DNA of 64,000 bases from Palsa-147 sp036513895 (GTDB taxonomy: Bacteria > Acidobacteriota > Terriglobia > Acidiferrales > UBA7541), in assembly GCA_036513895.1 (NCBI GenBank), contig DATBYF010000061.1, positions 48,230-112,229 on the forward strand, in the 5' to 3' direction. Of this stretch, positions 26,213 to 36,289 are shown one piece after another. How positions within the stretch are numbered: position 1 is the stretch's first letter; each line of letters begins with the position of its first letter. Made by a program: the position numbers and the translations under genes. A model generated the notes under the pieces. The model did no database searches. It saw only the letters and a program-made list of their open reading frames with translations, and was not told where the DNA came from.

Positions 26213-28669
26213 TTGATACCGACGCCGGCTCTAACCCCAACCAACCGAACGTATGCCGGCGTTTTCTTCGTCACGCTCGCGACGTTGATGTTCGAGGTTC
26301 TTCTGACGCGCATCTTCAGCGTGACGATGTGGTATCACTTCGCGTTCGTCGCGATTTCCGTCGCCATGTTCGGCCTGAGTGTCGGCGCCACACTTGTCTA
26401 TTTGTTCCCGAGATATTTCACGCCCGAACGCGCAAAGGAACACATGGCGCGCTTCACTCAGTTTTTCGCTCTTGCCGCGATTGTAAGTTTTGTGGCTCAC
26501 TCCACGGTTCCATTTATCCCGCAGCGGACACTCGCAGGGATTGCGTCAATCATCTTCACCTACACAGTGATCGCCATTCCGTTCGTCTTGAGCGGTATCT
26601 GCGTGTGTCTCGCGTTAACGAGCTTTCCCCAACATATCGGCAAGATCTACGCAGCGGATCTCACCGGTGCTGCGCTGGGCTGCATTTTGCTGCTCTATGC
26701 ACTTGACGTCACCGATGCTGCTGGAGCCGTTTTCATCGTCGCGTTTCTCGCAAGTCTCGGCGCGTTCTGCTTCGGTTCAGAAACAAAATTGCGCCGCCTC
26801 CGCTCCGCGTGGATGGACAGCGCGTTCTTCCTCATCCTCGTCTGCGCGCAAACTGGCTTTGCTTGGAGCGGCCATCCTTTGCTGCGTCTCATGTGGTCGA
26901 AGGGCGAAATCGCTGGACCAACTCTGTTTGAGAAGTGGAATTCATTCTCACGCATCCGTGTGTACGGAGACCCGAGCGTTTCTTCGGAGCCATTCGGCTG
27001 GGGCTTGAGCGCGAATTACATTTCAAAGCCGACGGTTCGCCAACTTTCTCTCGATATTGACGCGAACGCCTTCACTGTATTGACGCACTTTGATGGCGAC
27101 TTCAAGCCGCTGAATTATCTGCAATACGACGTTACAAATATGGTGTACCAGATTCGGCCGAACGGCAGTGTTCTTATCGTCGGCGCGGGCGGCGGCAGAG
27201 ATGTTTTGTCGGCTCTCTCGTTCGGCGAAAAATCCGTTCTCGCGGTGGAACTCAATCCCAATATCTTGAAAATGCTGAACGGACGATACGGCGATTTCAC
27301 CGGTCATCTGGATCGAATGCCCGGGGTGAGATTTGTCAACGACGAAGCGCGCAGCTACGTCGCTCGTTCTCCTGATCATTTCGACGTCATTCAAATCTCG
27401 ATGATTGATACATGGGCTGCGACCACTGCCGGGGCATTCGTTTTTTCCGAGAATTCACTCTATACGCTCGAGGCATGGCGCAGTTTCATCGACCATCTGT
27501 CGCGACAAGGAATTCTGTCCGTATCGCGTTGGAGCTTTGAGCAAGAATCCGGCGAAGTATATCGCGCCACGGCTCTCGCGGGTGCTGCGCTTCGGCAACG
27601 CGGAATTCAAGATATGCGAAATCATCTCGTCATTATTCGCAGGAACGGTCCAAGGATAATCAACGGCATTCCGCTCGGAATCGCGACCATGCTCGTCAGC
27701 AGGCAGCCGTTCTCGAACGAAGACCTCAACAAGCTCGAGGAAGTCAGCCACGCTATGGGTTTCGACATTCTGCTGAGCCCGCGATTCACCGCCGACCCCA
27801 TGCTCGCGGCGCTAGCGGCGGGCGACATCCCTCAGCAATCCTCGGCGAACGTGCCGTTGAATCTTGCTCCGCCCACCGACGACCAGCCGTTTTTCTTTTT
27901 CACCCTGCGGCCAACCGACCTGTGGAACCTGAAATTATGGAAATCCCCGGTACTCACGTTCAACTTGAACGCCATGTTTGTTCTGGCCGCTCTATCCGTC
28001 ACGGTGATCGTTTTGACCGCACTATGTATTCTGTTGCCGCTGTTTTTCGCGGGACAAAAGAGCGCCATGCGCGGCGCGTTTCCGCTTCTGACTTTTTTCG
28101 CGGCGATTGGCGCCGGATTCATTCTCATCGAGCTTTCGCAAATGCAGCGGCTGATGATTTTCCTCGGCCATCCGAGCTACGCGCTCTCCGTAGTTCTATT
28201 CGTTCTTCTGATTTCGAGCGGCCTCGGCAGTTTCGTCACCGAGCGCCTCACGCGCGACGAAGGAAGCAACGAGACGGCTGTCACGCGGCTCATGCCTCTG
28301 TTGGTCGTTCTCTCTCTTTTTGGCCCGCTGACGCCCTATGCGCTGGCGCATTTTTCAGCCGCCACGACGCCGATCCGCATCCTCGTGGCCGGCGCGATTC
28401 TATTTCCGCTGGGATTTTTTATGGGCATGCCATTCCCGATGGGAATGAAACTGGCGTCATCAAAATCTCCCGCATTGATGCCCTGGTTGTGGGGAGTTAA
28501 CGGCGCCACTTCCGTTTGCGCCTCCGTAGTTTCGGCAATCATTGCCGTGGTAGCTGGAATTTCTGCGGCATACTGGACCGGAGTCTTCTGCTATTTCATC
28601 GCCATCGTCGCGTTTACCTTCGTCAAACTCGGAACCAGGCAGCGCGTCGAACAAGCTCTAGTGGCTTGA
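26213..28669 (+). CDS. Multi-TM spermidine-synthase-like methyltransferase-fold protein
   Basis: 818 aa. N-terminal ~200 residues carry six or more TMs, a central Rossmann domain of the spermidine/spermine synthase family follows (VLIVGAGGGRDVLSALSFG, AVELNPNILKML, DVIQISMIDTWAATTAGAFVFSENSLY), and a C-terminal block has about six more TMs. Such fused proteins are frequent in Acidobacteria and Planctomycetes; their substrate is not established and polyamine synthesis should not be assumed. Start codon TTG at 26213 is weakly supported. The 3' end overlaps the convergent gene by 12 bases. Confidence 0.85.
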   Translation: MIPTPALTPTNRTYAGVFFVTLATLMFEVLLTRIFSVTMWYHFAFVAISVAMFGLSVGATLVYLFPRYFTPERAKEHMARFTQFFALAAIVSFVAHSTVPFIPQRTLAGIASIIFTYTVIAIPFVLSGICVCLALTSFPQHIGKIYAADLTGAALGCILLLYALDVTDAAGAVFIVAFLASLGAFCFGSETKLRRLRSAWMDSAFFLILVCAQTGFAWSGHPLLRLMWSKGEIAGPTLFEKWNSFSRIRVYGDPSVSSEPFGWGLSANYISKPTVRQLSLDIDANAFTVLTHFDGDFKPLNYLQYDVTNMVYQIRPNGSVLIVGAGGGRDVLSALSFGEKSVLAVELNPNILKMLNGRYGDFTGHLDRMPGVRFVNDEARSYVARSPDHFDVIQISMIDTWAATTAGAFVFSENSLYTLEAWRSFIDHLSRQGILSVSRWSFEQESGEVYRATALAGAALRQRGIQDMRNHLVIIRRNGPRIINGIPLGIATMLVSRQPFSNEDLNKLEEVSHAMGFDILLSPRFTADPMLAALAAGDIPQQSSANVPLNLAPPTDDQPFFFFTLRPTDLWNLKLWKSPVLTFNLNAMFVLAALSVTVIVLTALCILLPLFFAGQKSAMRGAFPLLTFFAAIGAGFILIELSQMQRLMIFLGHPSYALSVVLFVLLISSGLGSFVTERLTRDEGSNETAVTRLMPLLVVLSLFGPLTPYALAHFSAATTPIRILVAGAILFPLGFFMGMPFPMGMKLASSKSPALMPWLWGVNGATSVCASVVSAIIAVVAGISAAYWTGVFCYFIAIVAFTFVKLGTRQRVEQALVA

Positions 28670-30376
28670 GCTGAAGTCGGCCGCGGGAAACAAAACGCGA
28701 TCTGCCGAAGCGCAGGCCGCCTCGTCGGGATGCAGGATGCAGTTCGTGCCATAAATCTTCACGCGCCCGCCGCTGCTTTGAAATAATTCCGGAAGAACGC
28801 CTTCAATTTCTGCGTAACGCGCTGCGAGAAGCGGTTTGGCGGCCTTACTCTCTTTGCCGCTATCGTCTGGCGATGCTATCCAATAAGCCGCACCGATCCC
28901 CTTGGCGACATCGGTCATGTGATCGAGATCGCGCCGCATTTGAGCCGGGTCGTATAGACCGGCGGGATTCAGAGCTATATGGGACATCGCTTGCCGGCCT
29001 GTGTACAGGTAGAGCGCCACGTCTTCTGTCGCGACGGCCCGCGCATCTGGCGAGGAATTGGCGCGAAGCCAATCGTATGCTTCTCTTTTTTCCGCGAGAA
29101 GACGCGCGGCGTCTTTGCTATCCGTCACCATGCTCCCGCGGCCGGAAAACGCGAATGTTCCCGCCATGCCAACCGCGAGCGCAAGAATTAGCGCTGCAGC
29201 GACCGCGGCAAGAGATTTTTCGACCGTCGGTCGAGGACCGCGTATCACTGACCAAAGATCCCGCAAAACGATTTTTCCGCCGAACCACAACGACGCTGCA
29301 AACAGCGGAAGGAATGGAACGAGAAATCGCTTGATCTCTGGGTATTGCCACGTCAAAACCGCTGCGAGATAAAATGCCAGTGAGTAATGAACAGGCCGCC
29401 AGCCTCCGAGCTTCGCTTGACGCACCATGCCGGCAACAATGAGGTACAGTACGGCCAGCGTTCCGACGAACCATAACCCGATGTGTTCGCCAAACAACGA
29501 GCCGATAAATAGCCCAGGTATATGCGCGAGCAGATAGATGAATTGACTCACAAACATTTCCCAGACGACGTGGGCGCTTGTCATGCACAGTTTGCGGAAG
29601 CCGATGTAACTCGTGTAATAGGTCCAGGTTTGCACGTACGCCGGTCCCGGAGGACCGGCATCGGCGGGCGGAAACACGCGAATGGCTGAAACTGCGCGCC
29701 AGGCCAACCATAGGAAGAATGGCGCAACGGCGGCGGACCAGATGATTGTTTGCCGCCACGCGCGCCACGTGACACCTGAAATAAAAATTCCCGCAGCAAT
29801 GGGCGCGCCGAGGATTCGCAAAAGCATTGAAAAACCCGAGAAAACTCCGCAAGCCACGGTCTGCGCGGCCCTCGAATCGCGCGCCATCGCTCGTTCTGCG
29901 ATGACCATCGCGGCCAGCGCCACAGTTGCAAATGGAATCTCGGTCATGATCGCGCCGCTATACCCGATAAAAATCGGATGCAGCGCGCAAAATGCAGTCA
30001 GTAAAAGAGCTTCCGCCTCGGCGATGCCTTTGAAGCTGCGAAGGAATTGAAATGTCAGGGTGATGAAAATGACGCCAAAAAGAATGGTGATCCGGATTGC
30101 GTCAGTTAGATTTGCCGGAAACGAAGGATTCCATCGCCAAACCCAGGAAAGGACCCATGGGTAGAGGATTGGATATTCCGTCGCCGGGGGAGTCCCGGGA
30201 ACGCTTGGCAAAATATAGCCTTGGCCCTCGGCCAGCGCTTTGGCAGAGCTGAAATAAATCGTGTCGTCATGAGTCCGTCCGAAAAAATTTTCTGAATGCA
30301 GCCGCGAAACGGAGGCGACATAAACCACCAAGATTCCTGCAAGCACCAGCCATGGCAACGCGCGTCGAAAAGACAT
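28658..30376 (-). CDS. GT-C/GT39-like membrane glycosyltransferase
   Basis: 572 aa with 11-13 predicted TMs in the first 390 residues. The first periplasmic loop has the Asp pair of GT-C enzymes (RTHDDTIYFSSAKALAEG), and the region before the last TMs holds YPEIKRFLVPFLPLFAASLW. A soluble C-terminal domain (about 170 residues) ends the protein. GT-C enzymes use polyprenyl-phosphate sugars. ATG at 30376 is preferred; GTG at 30382 is possible. No strong SD is present. The 3' end overlaps the spermidine-synthase-like gene convergently. Confidence 0.8.
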   Translation of the reverse strand: MSFRRALPWLVLAGILVVYVASVSRLHSENFFGRTHDDTIYFSSAKALAEGQGYILPSVPGTPPATEYPILYPWVLSWVWRWNPSFPANLTDAIRITILFGVIFITLTFQFLRSFKGIAEAEALLLTAFCALHPIFIGYSGAIMTEIPFATVALAAMVIAERAMARDSRAAQTVACGVFSGFSMLLRILGAPIAAGIFISGVTWRAWRQTIIWSAAVAPFFLWLAWRAVSAIRVFPPADAGPPGPAYVQTWTYYTSYIGFRKLCMTSAHVVWEMFVSQFIYLLAHIPGLFIGSLFGEHIGLWFVGTLAVLYLIVAGMVRQAKLGGWRPVHYSLAFYLAAVLTWQYPEIKRFLVPFLPLFAASLWFGGKIVLRDLWSVIRGPRPTVEKSLAAVAAALILALAVGMAGTFAFSGRGSMVTDSKDAARLLAEKREAYDWLRANSSPDARAVATEDVALYLYTGRQAMSHIALNPAGLYDPAQMRRDLDHMTDVAKGIGAAYWIASPDDSGKESKAAKPLLAARYAEIEGVLPELFQSSGGRVKIYGTNCILHPDEAACASADRVLFPAADFSSSH

Positions 30377-30476
30377 AGCCACGATTGTAGCGAAAAGAAA
30401 TCGCTATCACGGCCGCACGCGACGCCGATTAGCCCAAGAGTGACCACCCACTCATATTGACGTTGCCTACTCGCGA

Positions 30477-32087
30477 TTAATATCCATCCTCGAACGAACG
30501 AAAGCGCCGCTCGAGTTCCCATTGTTGCTGCGCCTTCTCGCTCGACTTCAAAAATGTCCCGCAATCGGCGGAAGGTTTATCGGAGCCAAGACTATCCGTC
30601 GCGCACGCCGTAATGGCATGTGTGAACACGTCCGGCTCATTCCAGATACTCGCGCCCGGCAAAAAACTATGCTCCAGGCTCGTTCGCACCATCTGCTTGA
30701 GATCGAGATAATGCAAACCGTAAGTCGTCACCGCGCGAACGAATTCGTGCGTGAGATCAATCCGTGAGACGCCCTCGTCATCCGTTGACAACGCGATGGG
30801 AACTCCTGCCCGGCGATATTCAAGGAACGGATGCTCCCGTCCGCTCATGCCGAGAATCAAGTCGTTGCTCGTCAGATTGATTTCCACCATCACGTGCGTG
30901 GCGGCCATTTCTTTCATCAGAATGTACGGCTGCGTTTCGTACATGATGTCCGCGCCGTGGCCGATGCGTTCCGCGTGCGCCTGCTCGACCGCGAGCCGAA
31001 CGTGGCAGCACAATCCTTCAGGGGGCACGAGTCCGGGCGCCAACTCACCGGCGTGCAGGCTGATGTGTACATGCGGGTACTGTTCGCGCAAGAAGCCGAC
31101 CATACGCATCTGCAGCGCATAATCCGCCATTGAAATGTAGCCGTCTTCGGGCATGACAAAGTTGATTCCAACAACACGCGGATCCGCCGAAGCCACTTCA
31201 AATCCCAACATAGCCTGCGCGAATACTTGCTCTTTCGGGAATCCTCGCAATACTTGATAGAGATAGCGAACCTGGACTTCGCACGCGGGTGACGCATCCT
31301 TTTGCCCGCATCGCTCGCGCTCGCGCCGAACCGCTTCCGCTCGATCAAATTCTCCGCGAGCGATGGCGATATCATCGCGCAGGCCGTGATCGAGCAATTC
31401 CTTTCGAATTTGTGCGAAATCATCGCTCCACGTGATCGCGTGCGCAATCGAAGTGGTATGCGAAAAATCCGGCGTCTCCATCAGTTCGAGATACTGTTCG
31501 TTTTGAGAAGCCGCGCGCGTGGCGACCTCATCGAGAAATTCGCCTTTGTGACGCCGGTCCGTCCCGCCGAATTTGCCAAACGTGTCGAAGAAGTGATCGT
31601 GCCCGGTGACGCCGGGAGTCGCAACGAATCCGCGCATCGAAAATGCATCAATCACGGCGTCATAGACGCGCTCGTCGCGGTAAAGGTCCGCCGCCGGAAT
31701 CTTTCGCTCGCCGCACGCCGGTTGCGATGCATTCGCGCCTGCTGTCGCCGGCGGTTTCACAAACGAAATCGTATTGAGGTCAATGCACAGATGATCTTCC
31801 GCGCCCGCACGAATCCAGGATTCCGCATAGACCGCCCCGCTCAAATGATTGTGCAGATCTGCGCCTTTGGGCATTCGAACGAGAAAGGCGCGCAGGTCGA
31901 GCGGATTCGCTCGCGCGCCTTCAAATGCGTGGGCCGTGCGCTGTTCAGCAGTCGGCGGCGGCGCCGCATTGTTGGGCGGCAGCGCTTGCGCCCAACTCCG
32001 AAAAGGAATCGAGGTGATCAGCGCGAGAAGAGCCAATCGAAAGAGACAAACCGAAATGCGACCTCGCAACACAGCAGATATTCGCAT
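30477..32087 (-). CDS. Secreted adenosine deaminase-family hydrolase
   Basis: 536 aa metal-dependent deaminase. A signal peptide occupies residues 1-34. The Zn-binding H-x-H is in GADLHNHLSGAVY; SLHAGELAPG, RIGHGAD and ALSTDDEGVSR give the remaining His, catalytic Glu/His and Asp pair of the ADA/ADGF superfamily. Extracellular or periplasmic deamination of adenosine-type nucleosides is the likely activity. ATG at 32087 begins the signal peptide; the frame extends to 32186 with no SD. The protein is longer than E. coli Add (~330 aa) because of insertions. Confidence 0.87.
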   Translation of the reverse strand: MRISAVLRGRISVCLFRLALLALITSIPFRSWAQALPPNNAAPPPTAEQRTAHAFEGARANPLDLRAFLVRMPKGADLHNHLSGAVYAESWIRAGAEDHLCIDLNTISFVKPPATAGANASQPACGERKIPAADLYRDERVYDAVIDAFSMRGFVATPGVTGHDHFFDTFGKFGGTDRRHKGEFLDEVATRAASQNEQYLELMETPDFSHTTSIAHAITWSDDFAQIRKELLDHGLRDDIAIARGEFDRAEAVRRERERCGQKDASPACEVQVRYLYQVLRGFPKEQVFAQAMLGFEVASADPRVVGINFVMPEDGYISMADYALQMRMVGFLREQYPHVHISLHAGELAPGLVPPEGLCCHVRLAVEQAHAERIGHGADIMYETQPYILMKEMAATHVMVEINLTSNDLILGMSGREHPFLEYRRAGVPIALSTDDEGVSRIDLTHEFVRAVTTYGLHYLDLKQMVRTSLEHSFLPGASIWNEPDVFTHAITACATDSLGSDKPSADCGTFLKSSEKAQQQWELERRFRSFEDGY

Positions 32088-32236
32088 CGAAGTTTCCGCT
32101 TTCACGTGATTTTCTTCAGCGCCGAACTGTAGCATATTTGGCCCGCGGTGTTTCGCGCGCGGCTCAACTGGCATTGATTTCTGCATAGACGTGCCGCGAT
32201 GGAATCCCTCTCGCGAGTCGAATCAAAAATCAGAAT

Positions 32237-33172
32237 CTACTTCTGCGCGTGTGAGCCGACTTCGGTTGGCAAGTGTTCTGCAACTGCGACCGCCGAGGAG
32301 CGCTCCAGCACCGGCGCAAGCTCTTCAGCGCGTGCCGCCGCCTTCGGCCTCGGCAGATGAAAGAGGCAAACGAGGAATTCGACTTTGTCGCGAAACGTCA
32401 ATTTCGAATGGCCATAAAGCCGCGTCGGAAACGGCAGCGGAATCTCGGCATACCGAGCGCCATTTTTGAGCAATTCGCACAGAAACCAGGATTGAAACGA
32501 ATAGCCGCGCGTCGAGTACGGCCCGAAATCGCACTTCGCAATCAATTCCGCGCGAATGCATCGATAGCCCGAGGTGCAGTCCGTGACCGGCGGAATTCCG
32601 CTGAACCAGCGAACCAGCTTCGTTCCGCCCACGCTGATGAACTTGCGATGCCACGCAAGCCCTTCGATGTCCGTGCCCATCACAAATCGCGAGCCGATCG
32701 TCAGATCGTATCCCTGATTGCAAAGTCGAACGAACTGAGGCAAGAGCTTCGGATCATGCTGAAAATCCGCATCCATCTGCAGGATTAAGTCAGGCGCGAG
32801 AGTAGCCATCGCATAAGAAATGCCCCTCTTGTACGCCTCGCCCAGCCCCTTTTTTTCTCCGGAGATTAAGTGCAGCCGAGGATACAATCGCATGGCCGAA
32901 CGAACGCATTCTCCCGTGCCATCTGGAGAATTGTCGTCCACCACCAGCACGTGCAGTTCGTGCGTGGGAATATTTTCCGATTCGCGAAAAATTAGCGGCA
33001 GCAGACGAGGAATACTCTCCGCCTCGTTATAAGTCGGGAGAATGATGCACGCGATTTTTTTATCGGGATTCAGTGTCGGAAAACCTTCCGGTTTCGAGGA
33101 AAAACCGGATTCTTCAGCTTCAATTCGACCACCTCGAGACTCTATCATCCGCCCCCCATCGAGACAAGGCAC
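32237..33172 (-). CDS. Family 2 glycosyltransferase, dolichol-phosphate mannosyltransferase-like
   Basis: 311 aa. GT2 fold: CIILPTYNEAESIPRLLPLI, VLVVDDNSPDGTGE, the metal-binding DAD in LQMDADFQHDPK, and GSRFVMG. This closely follows polyprenol monophosphomannose synthases (DPM1-like), which load the sugar onto polyprenyl phosphate for GT-C enzymes such as the neighbours. There is no C-terminal TM domain. GTG at 33172 is chosen because GGAGGA lies eight bases before it. The divergent gene starts only 22 bases away. Confidence 0.9.
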   Translation of the reverse strand: MPCLDGGRMIESRGGRIEAEESGFSSKPEGFPTLNPDKKIACIILPTYNEAESIPRLLPLIFRESENIPTHELHVLVVDDNSPDGTGECVRSAMRLYPRLHLISGEKKGLGEAYKRGISYAMATLAPDLILQMDADFQHDPKLLPQFVRLCNQGYDLTIGSRFVMGTDIEGLAWHRKFISVGGTKLVRWFSGIPPVTDCTSGYRCIRAELIAKCDFGPYSTRGYSFQSWFLCELLKNGARYAEIPLPFPTRLYGHSKLTFRDKVEFLVCLFHLPRPKAAARAEELAPVLERSSAVAVAEHLPTEVGSHAQK

Positions 33173-33194
33173 ACAGGATCTCCTCCGGCTTTCG

Positions 33195-34595
33195 ATGCTT
33201 ACCGTGGCAGCGGTGTTGGTCAGCGGTTATCACTACGGCGTCGAAGACATGGCGGTGTACTTGCCCGCCATCAAGAAACTGATCCATCCGGAGCTTTATC
33301 CGTTCGACGCCAATTTTTTTCTCCTCTATATTCGCGTCACTTTGTTTCATCAGGCCGTCGCAGGAATCGTGCGCGCAACGCATACCCCCCTTCCCTGGGT
33401 CGCGCTTCTCTGGCATCTGACCAGCATTTTTCTCGTGCTGCTCGGATGCCTTCGCCTCAGTCGCCGGTGCTTTGTGGAACCAGCCGCGCACTGGGCCGGC
33501 GTCACGCTCGTTGCCGCACTGTTCACTCTGCCAGTCGCAGGCACGGCGCTTTTCATCGTCGATCAGCACATGCATCCGCGCACGTTGGCAACTGCTTTTC
33601 TACTTTTTGCCATGGTTGACGTTCTCGAGTGGCGCCCGATCACACTCCTATGGATTTTTCTCGCGGGCCTATGCCATCCCACAATGACTCTGTACGGAAC
33701 ATTCCACGTCGCGATACTCGGATTGGCCCGGCCGCTCGCTCAATCCGCCATACTTTTCCCTGCAATCCCATTTTCCGCTCCGGCCAATCCGATATGGCGG
33801 CAAGTAATGTCCCACCGTGATTTTCAATATCCGTTTAGATGGGCGTGGTACGAATGGCTCGGCGCCATCGGCCCGCTCGTATTTCTTGCCTACTTCGCAC
33901 GCCTCGCACGCCGCGAAGGCCTCGCAATTCTCGAGCGTGTTTGCGGGCGAATGATAATTTCAACTGCTCTCGGGGTCGTCGGAGGGGTCATCCTGACGCA
34001 GGGATTCCAAACTCAGACGTGGGCGAGAGTGGAGCCAATGCGAATTCTTCACCTCACGTATGTGGTGTTCGCATTGATTTCAGGAAGTCTGCTTGGAAAA
34101 TACGTCCTACACGGAAGTTGGCTGCGCTGGGCCGCGCTATTCATTCCGCTTTCGCTCACCATGTTCTATTTCCAGCGCGTCGAGTTTCCCTCAAGCCGCC
34201 ACATCGAATGGCCCGGCGCCGCTTCCACTAACCCCTGGGTGCAGGCTTTCGTTTGGGTGAGTCACAACACGCCGCGGAATGCTCTCTTTGCGCTTGATCC
34301 AAAATACATGGACCGCCCCGGCGAGGATTTCTACGGATTCCGCGGATTCGCTGAACGCAGCGCTCTCGCGGACAACTCCAAAGACACATCCGTCGTGGAA
34401 GTTTTCCCCGAGCTCGCCTGGCAATGGAAACTCGAGAATGACGGCACTGCAAACTGGGCGCACTTCACCCTAGCGGATTTTGAACGCTTGAAAAGCAAAT
34501 ACGGCGTGACTTGGGTAGTCCTCGAAAATCCAGGTGTGCCCGGTCTGGATTGCCCTTACAAGAACTCAACCGTCCAGGTCTGCCAGATTCCGTGA
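33195..34595 (+). CDS. Polytopic membrane protein (GT-C-like, unassigned)
   Basis: 466 aa with nine to ten TMs in the first 370 residues and a soluble C-terminal tail (DPKYMDRPGEDFYGFRGFAERSAL..). It resembles acidobacterial/actinobacterial DUF6798-like membrane proteins, distantly GT-C in layout; no catalytic motif is certain. The open frame continues upstream to 33042, overlapping the GT2 gene on the other strand, but hydrophobic structure begins at Met33195. No SD precedes 33195, so the start is tentative. It is likely part of the same envelope-glycan functional group. Confidence 0.7.
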   Translation: MLTVAAVLVSGYHYGVEDMAVYLPAIKKLIHPELYPFDANFFLLYIRVTLFHQAVAGIVRATHTPLPWVALLWHLTSIFLVLLGCLRLSRRCFVEPAAHWAGVTLVAALFTLPVAGTALFIVDQHMHPRTLATAFLLFAMVDVLEWRPITLLWIFLAGLCHPTMTLYGTFHVAILGLARPLAQSAILFPAIPFSAPANPIWRQVMSHRDFQYPFRWAWYEWLGAIGPLVFLAYFARLARREGLAILERVCGRMIISTALGVVGGVILTQGFQTQTWARVEPMRILHLTYVVFALISGSLLGKYVLHGSWLRWAALFIPLSLTMFYFQRVEFPSSRHIEWPGAASTNPWVQAFVWVSHNTPRNALFALDPKYMDRPGEDFYGFRGFAERSALADNSKDTSVVEVFPELAWQWKLENDGTANWAHFTLADFERLKSKYGVTWVVLENPGVPGLDCPYKNSTVQVCQIP

Positions 34596-34678
34596 TCTCG
34601 AAGACTGAAAATAGTAAAGAGGCCGGCGAATTGAAAATACCAGCTCATTCAAATCCAAAATAAATCTAAAACATCGGG

Positions 34679-36289
34679 TTATTTCGTTGAAGGAACTCGC
34701 GCAGGCACGCCAACCAGCACGTCCACAGAAATCGGCTTGTTATTTTGTAGCGCAGGTTTGAATTTCCACTTTGTAAACGCCGCAAGCGCCATCGAATCCA
34801 TCTCCGGCACCAGGCCACGATAAACTTCCAGATGGCTCATCGTGCCATCCGCGCCAATCACTCCGCGCAGCACGATCATCTTGTCTTTCATCTCATCGGA
34901 AACCGGCTGCCGCTTGAAATCATATTTCTCATCCGGGTGTGGCGGGATGAGGCCCATGTCCAGTTGCACCGAAGAACTCTGTTGCTGGTATTGCACGTCT
35001 TCTGCGGGCGCACCCGTCGCACAATACTGCAGAATCCAACTTTTCCCCGGCATCGGCAGAAACACGCTGTAAACGCGCCCGCAGCGCAGCGCGCCATAAA
35101 CCCCAAGCCCTCCGCCGCCAACCGGCCCTGCGGAAACAATCAGCGTATTGCTACGCACTCCAGGAGGAGGCGCCACCACGTAAACCATGTTCTCCGGCGT
35201 ATAGCTAATGTCCCCGCCGGCCATTCCGGCCTTTCCCCCATTTCCGCCCTTGATGCTTACAAAATCGCCTTTCGACTCCGCACCGCCGCCACCGCCTCCG
35301 CTGGTTCCACTGCCGACGCCAACGCTTCCATTACCTCCCGTGCCCGCTCCGCCAGTGCCGCCGTGAGGATCTCCGCCAGCCACGCCGCCGGGTGAACCAG
35401 GCTGCCCTCCCGCGGGAGAAATCGTAAACGATCCATAGCGATTTCCGCCCAGTAGTTCGGAGAGCTGCGCCGCGCCCGCCGGATCCGTCGAGACCACCAA
35501 GAGACCGTTCGCGCCCGATTCTTCCTCCGTACCGCCACCGCCCGTAGCTACTCTTCCAGACCGGGGCGTTGCCACCGATCCAGAGCTCATCGGCACAAGC
35601 AGATGCGGTTGAGCAATCGGCGAGAGTTGGGCGACCACGGAGACCGTCGGATCAGCTTGAATCTTTGGCGCATCCGGCGCCGGCTTGTCATTCGTTCGTG
35701 AGAGCGTGCCCTTGGAAGCTTTCGGATCGAGCTTCGGCTTCGCCGGCCCCAGCGGGTTCCCTACCAGAATGTTCGGCAACTTGAGATCCTGCGTAATCTT
35801 CAATTCCGGCGGAGAACTGGGCTGAATAATCGTCTGGTGATTGTTGTCCGGATGTGGCGGCGTCAGAACAATCGTCAATTTCGGATGAAAATTTGTGCTG
35901 CCCAGAGCTGGCGGCTTTTCTTTGTGAATTCCATGTCCCGGTTTTGCGCCGGCGCCCGAGGGCAAAAGCGATGGCAGAAGCTTGTTGAGGTCCGCGGGAC
36001 GCACCGTGTAATAGATCGGCGTTGTAACTTTCTGCGGCTCAGGCTGCGGCGGTGGACCCGACAACAACTCGAACGGAAATTTCAACAGGAAAATCCCAAA
36101 CGCGACATGCATAACCAACGAAGTAAAGATCGTTCCGCTGGGCATACGCCCACGAAGGATCGGCATGTAAATTCTGCGACCGAATCCTTCCGATTGCGTC
36201 GTGTTTAGTGAGCGCAACGAAGAAAGCGCTACCGGCTTCGATAGCTGCGGGTCTTTCGGGATGAGGTCCTGAGGCGTTTGAGTCAGCAT
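34679..36289 (-). CDS. TonB-family energy transducer
   Basis: 536 aa, much longer than classical TonB (~240). There is a cytoplasmic N-terminus, then a single TM at about residues 55-75 (IFTSLVMHVAFGIFLLKFPF). A long Pro-rich periplasmic linker and a Gly-rich segment follow (GGVAGGDPHGGTGGAGTGGNGS). The C-terminal TonB domain has VIGADGTMSHLEVYRGL and ALAAFTKWKFKPALQNNKP. It would couple the proton motive force to outer-membrane receptors. ExbB/ExbD and receptors are not in this window. Confidence 0.88.
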   Translation of the reverse strand: MLTQTPQDLIPKDPQLSKPVALSSLRSLNTTQSEGFGRRIYMPILRGRMPSGTIFTSLVMHVAFGIFLLKFPFELLSGPPPQPEPQKVTTPIYYTVRPADLNKLLPSLLPSGAGAKPGHGIHKEKPPALGSTNFHPKLTIVLTPPHPDNNHQTIIQPSSPPELKITQDLKLPNILVGNPLGPAKPKLDPKASKGTLSRTNDKPAPDAPKIQADPTVSVVAQLSPIAQPHLLVPMSSGSVATPRSGRVATGGGGTEEESGANGLLVVSTDPAGAAQLSELLGGNRYGSFTISPAGGQPGSPGGVAGGDPHGGTGGAGTGGNGSVGVGSGTSGGGGGGAESKGDFVSIKGGNGGKAGMAGGDISYTPENMVYVVAPPPGVRSNTLIVSAGPVGGGGLGVYGALRCGRVYSVFLPMPGKSWILQYCATGAPAEDVQYQQQSSSVQLDMGLIPPHPDEKYDFKRQPVSDEMKDKMIVLRGVIGADGTMSHLEVYRGLVPEMDSMALAAFTKWKFKPALQNNKPISVDVLVGVPARVPSTK

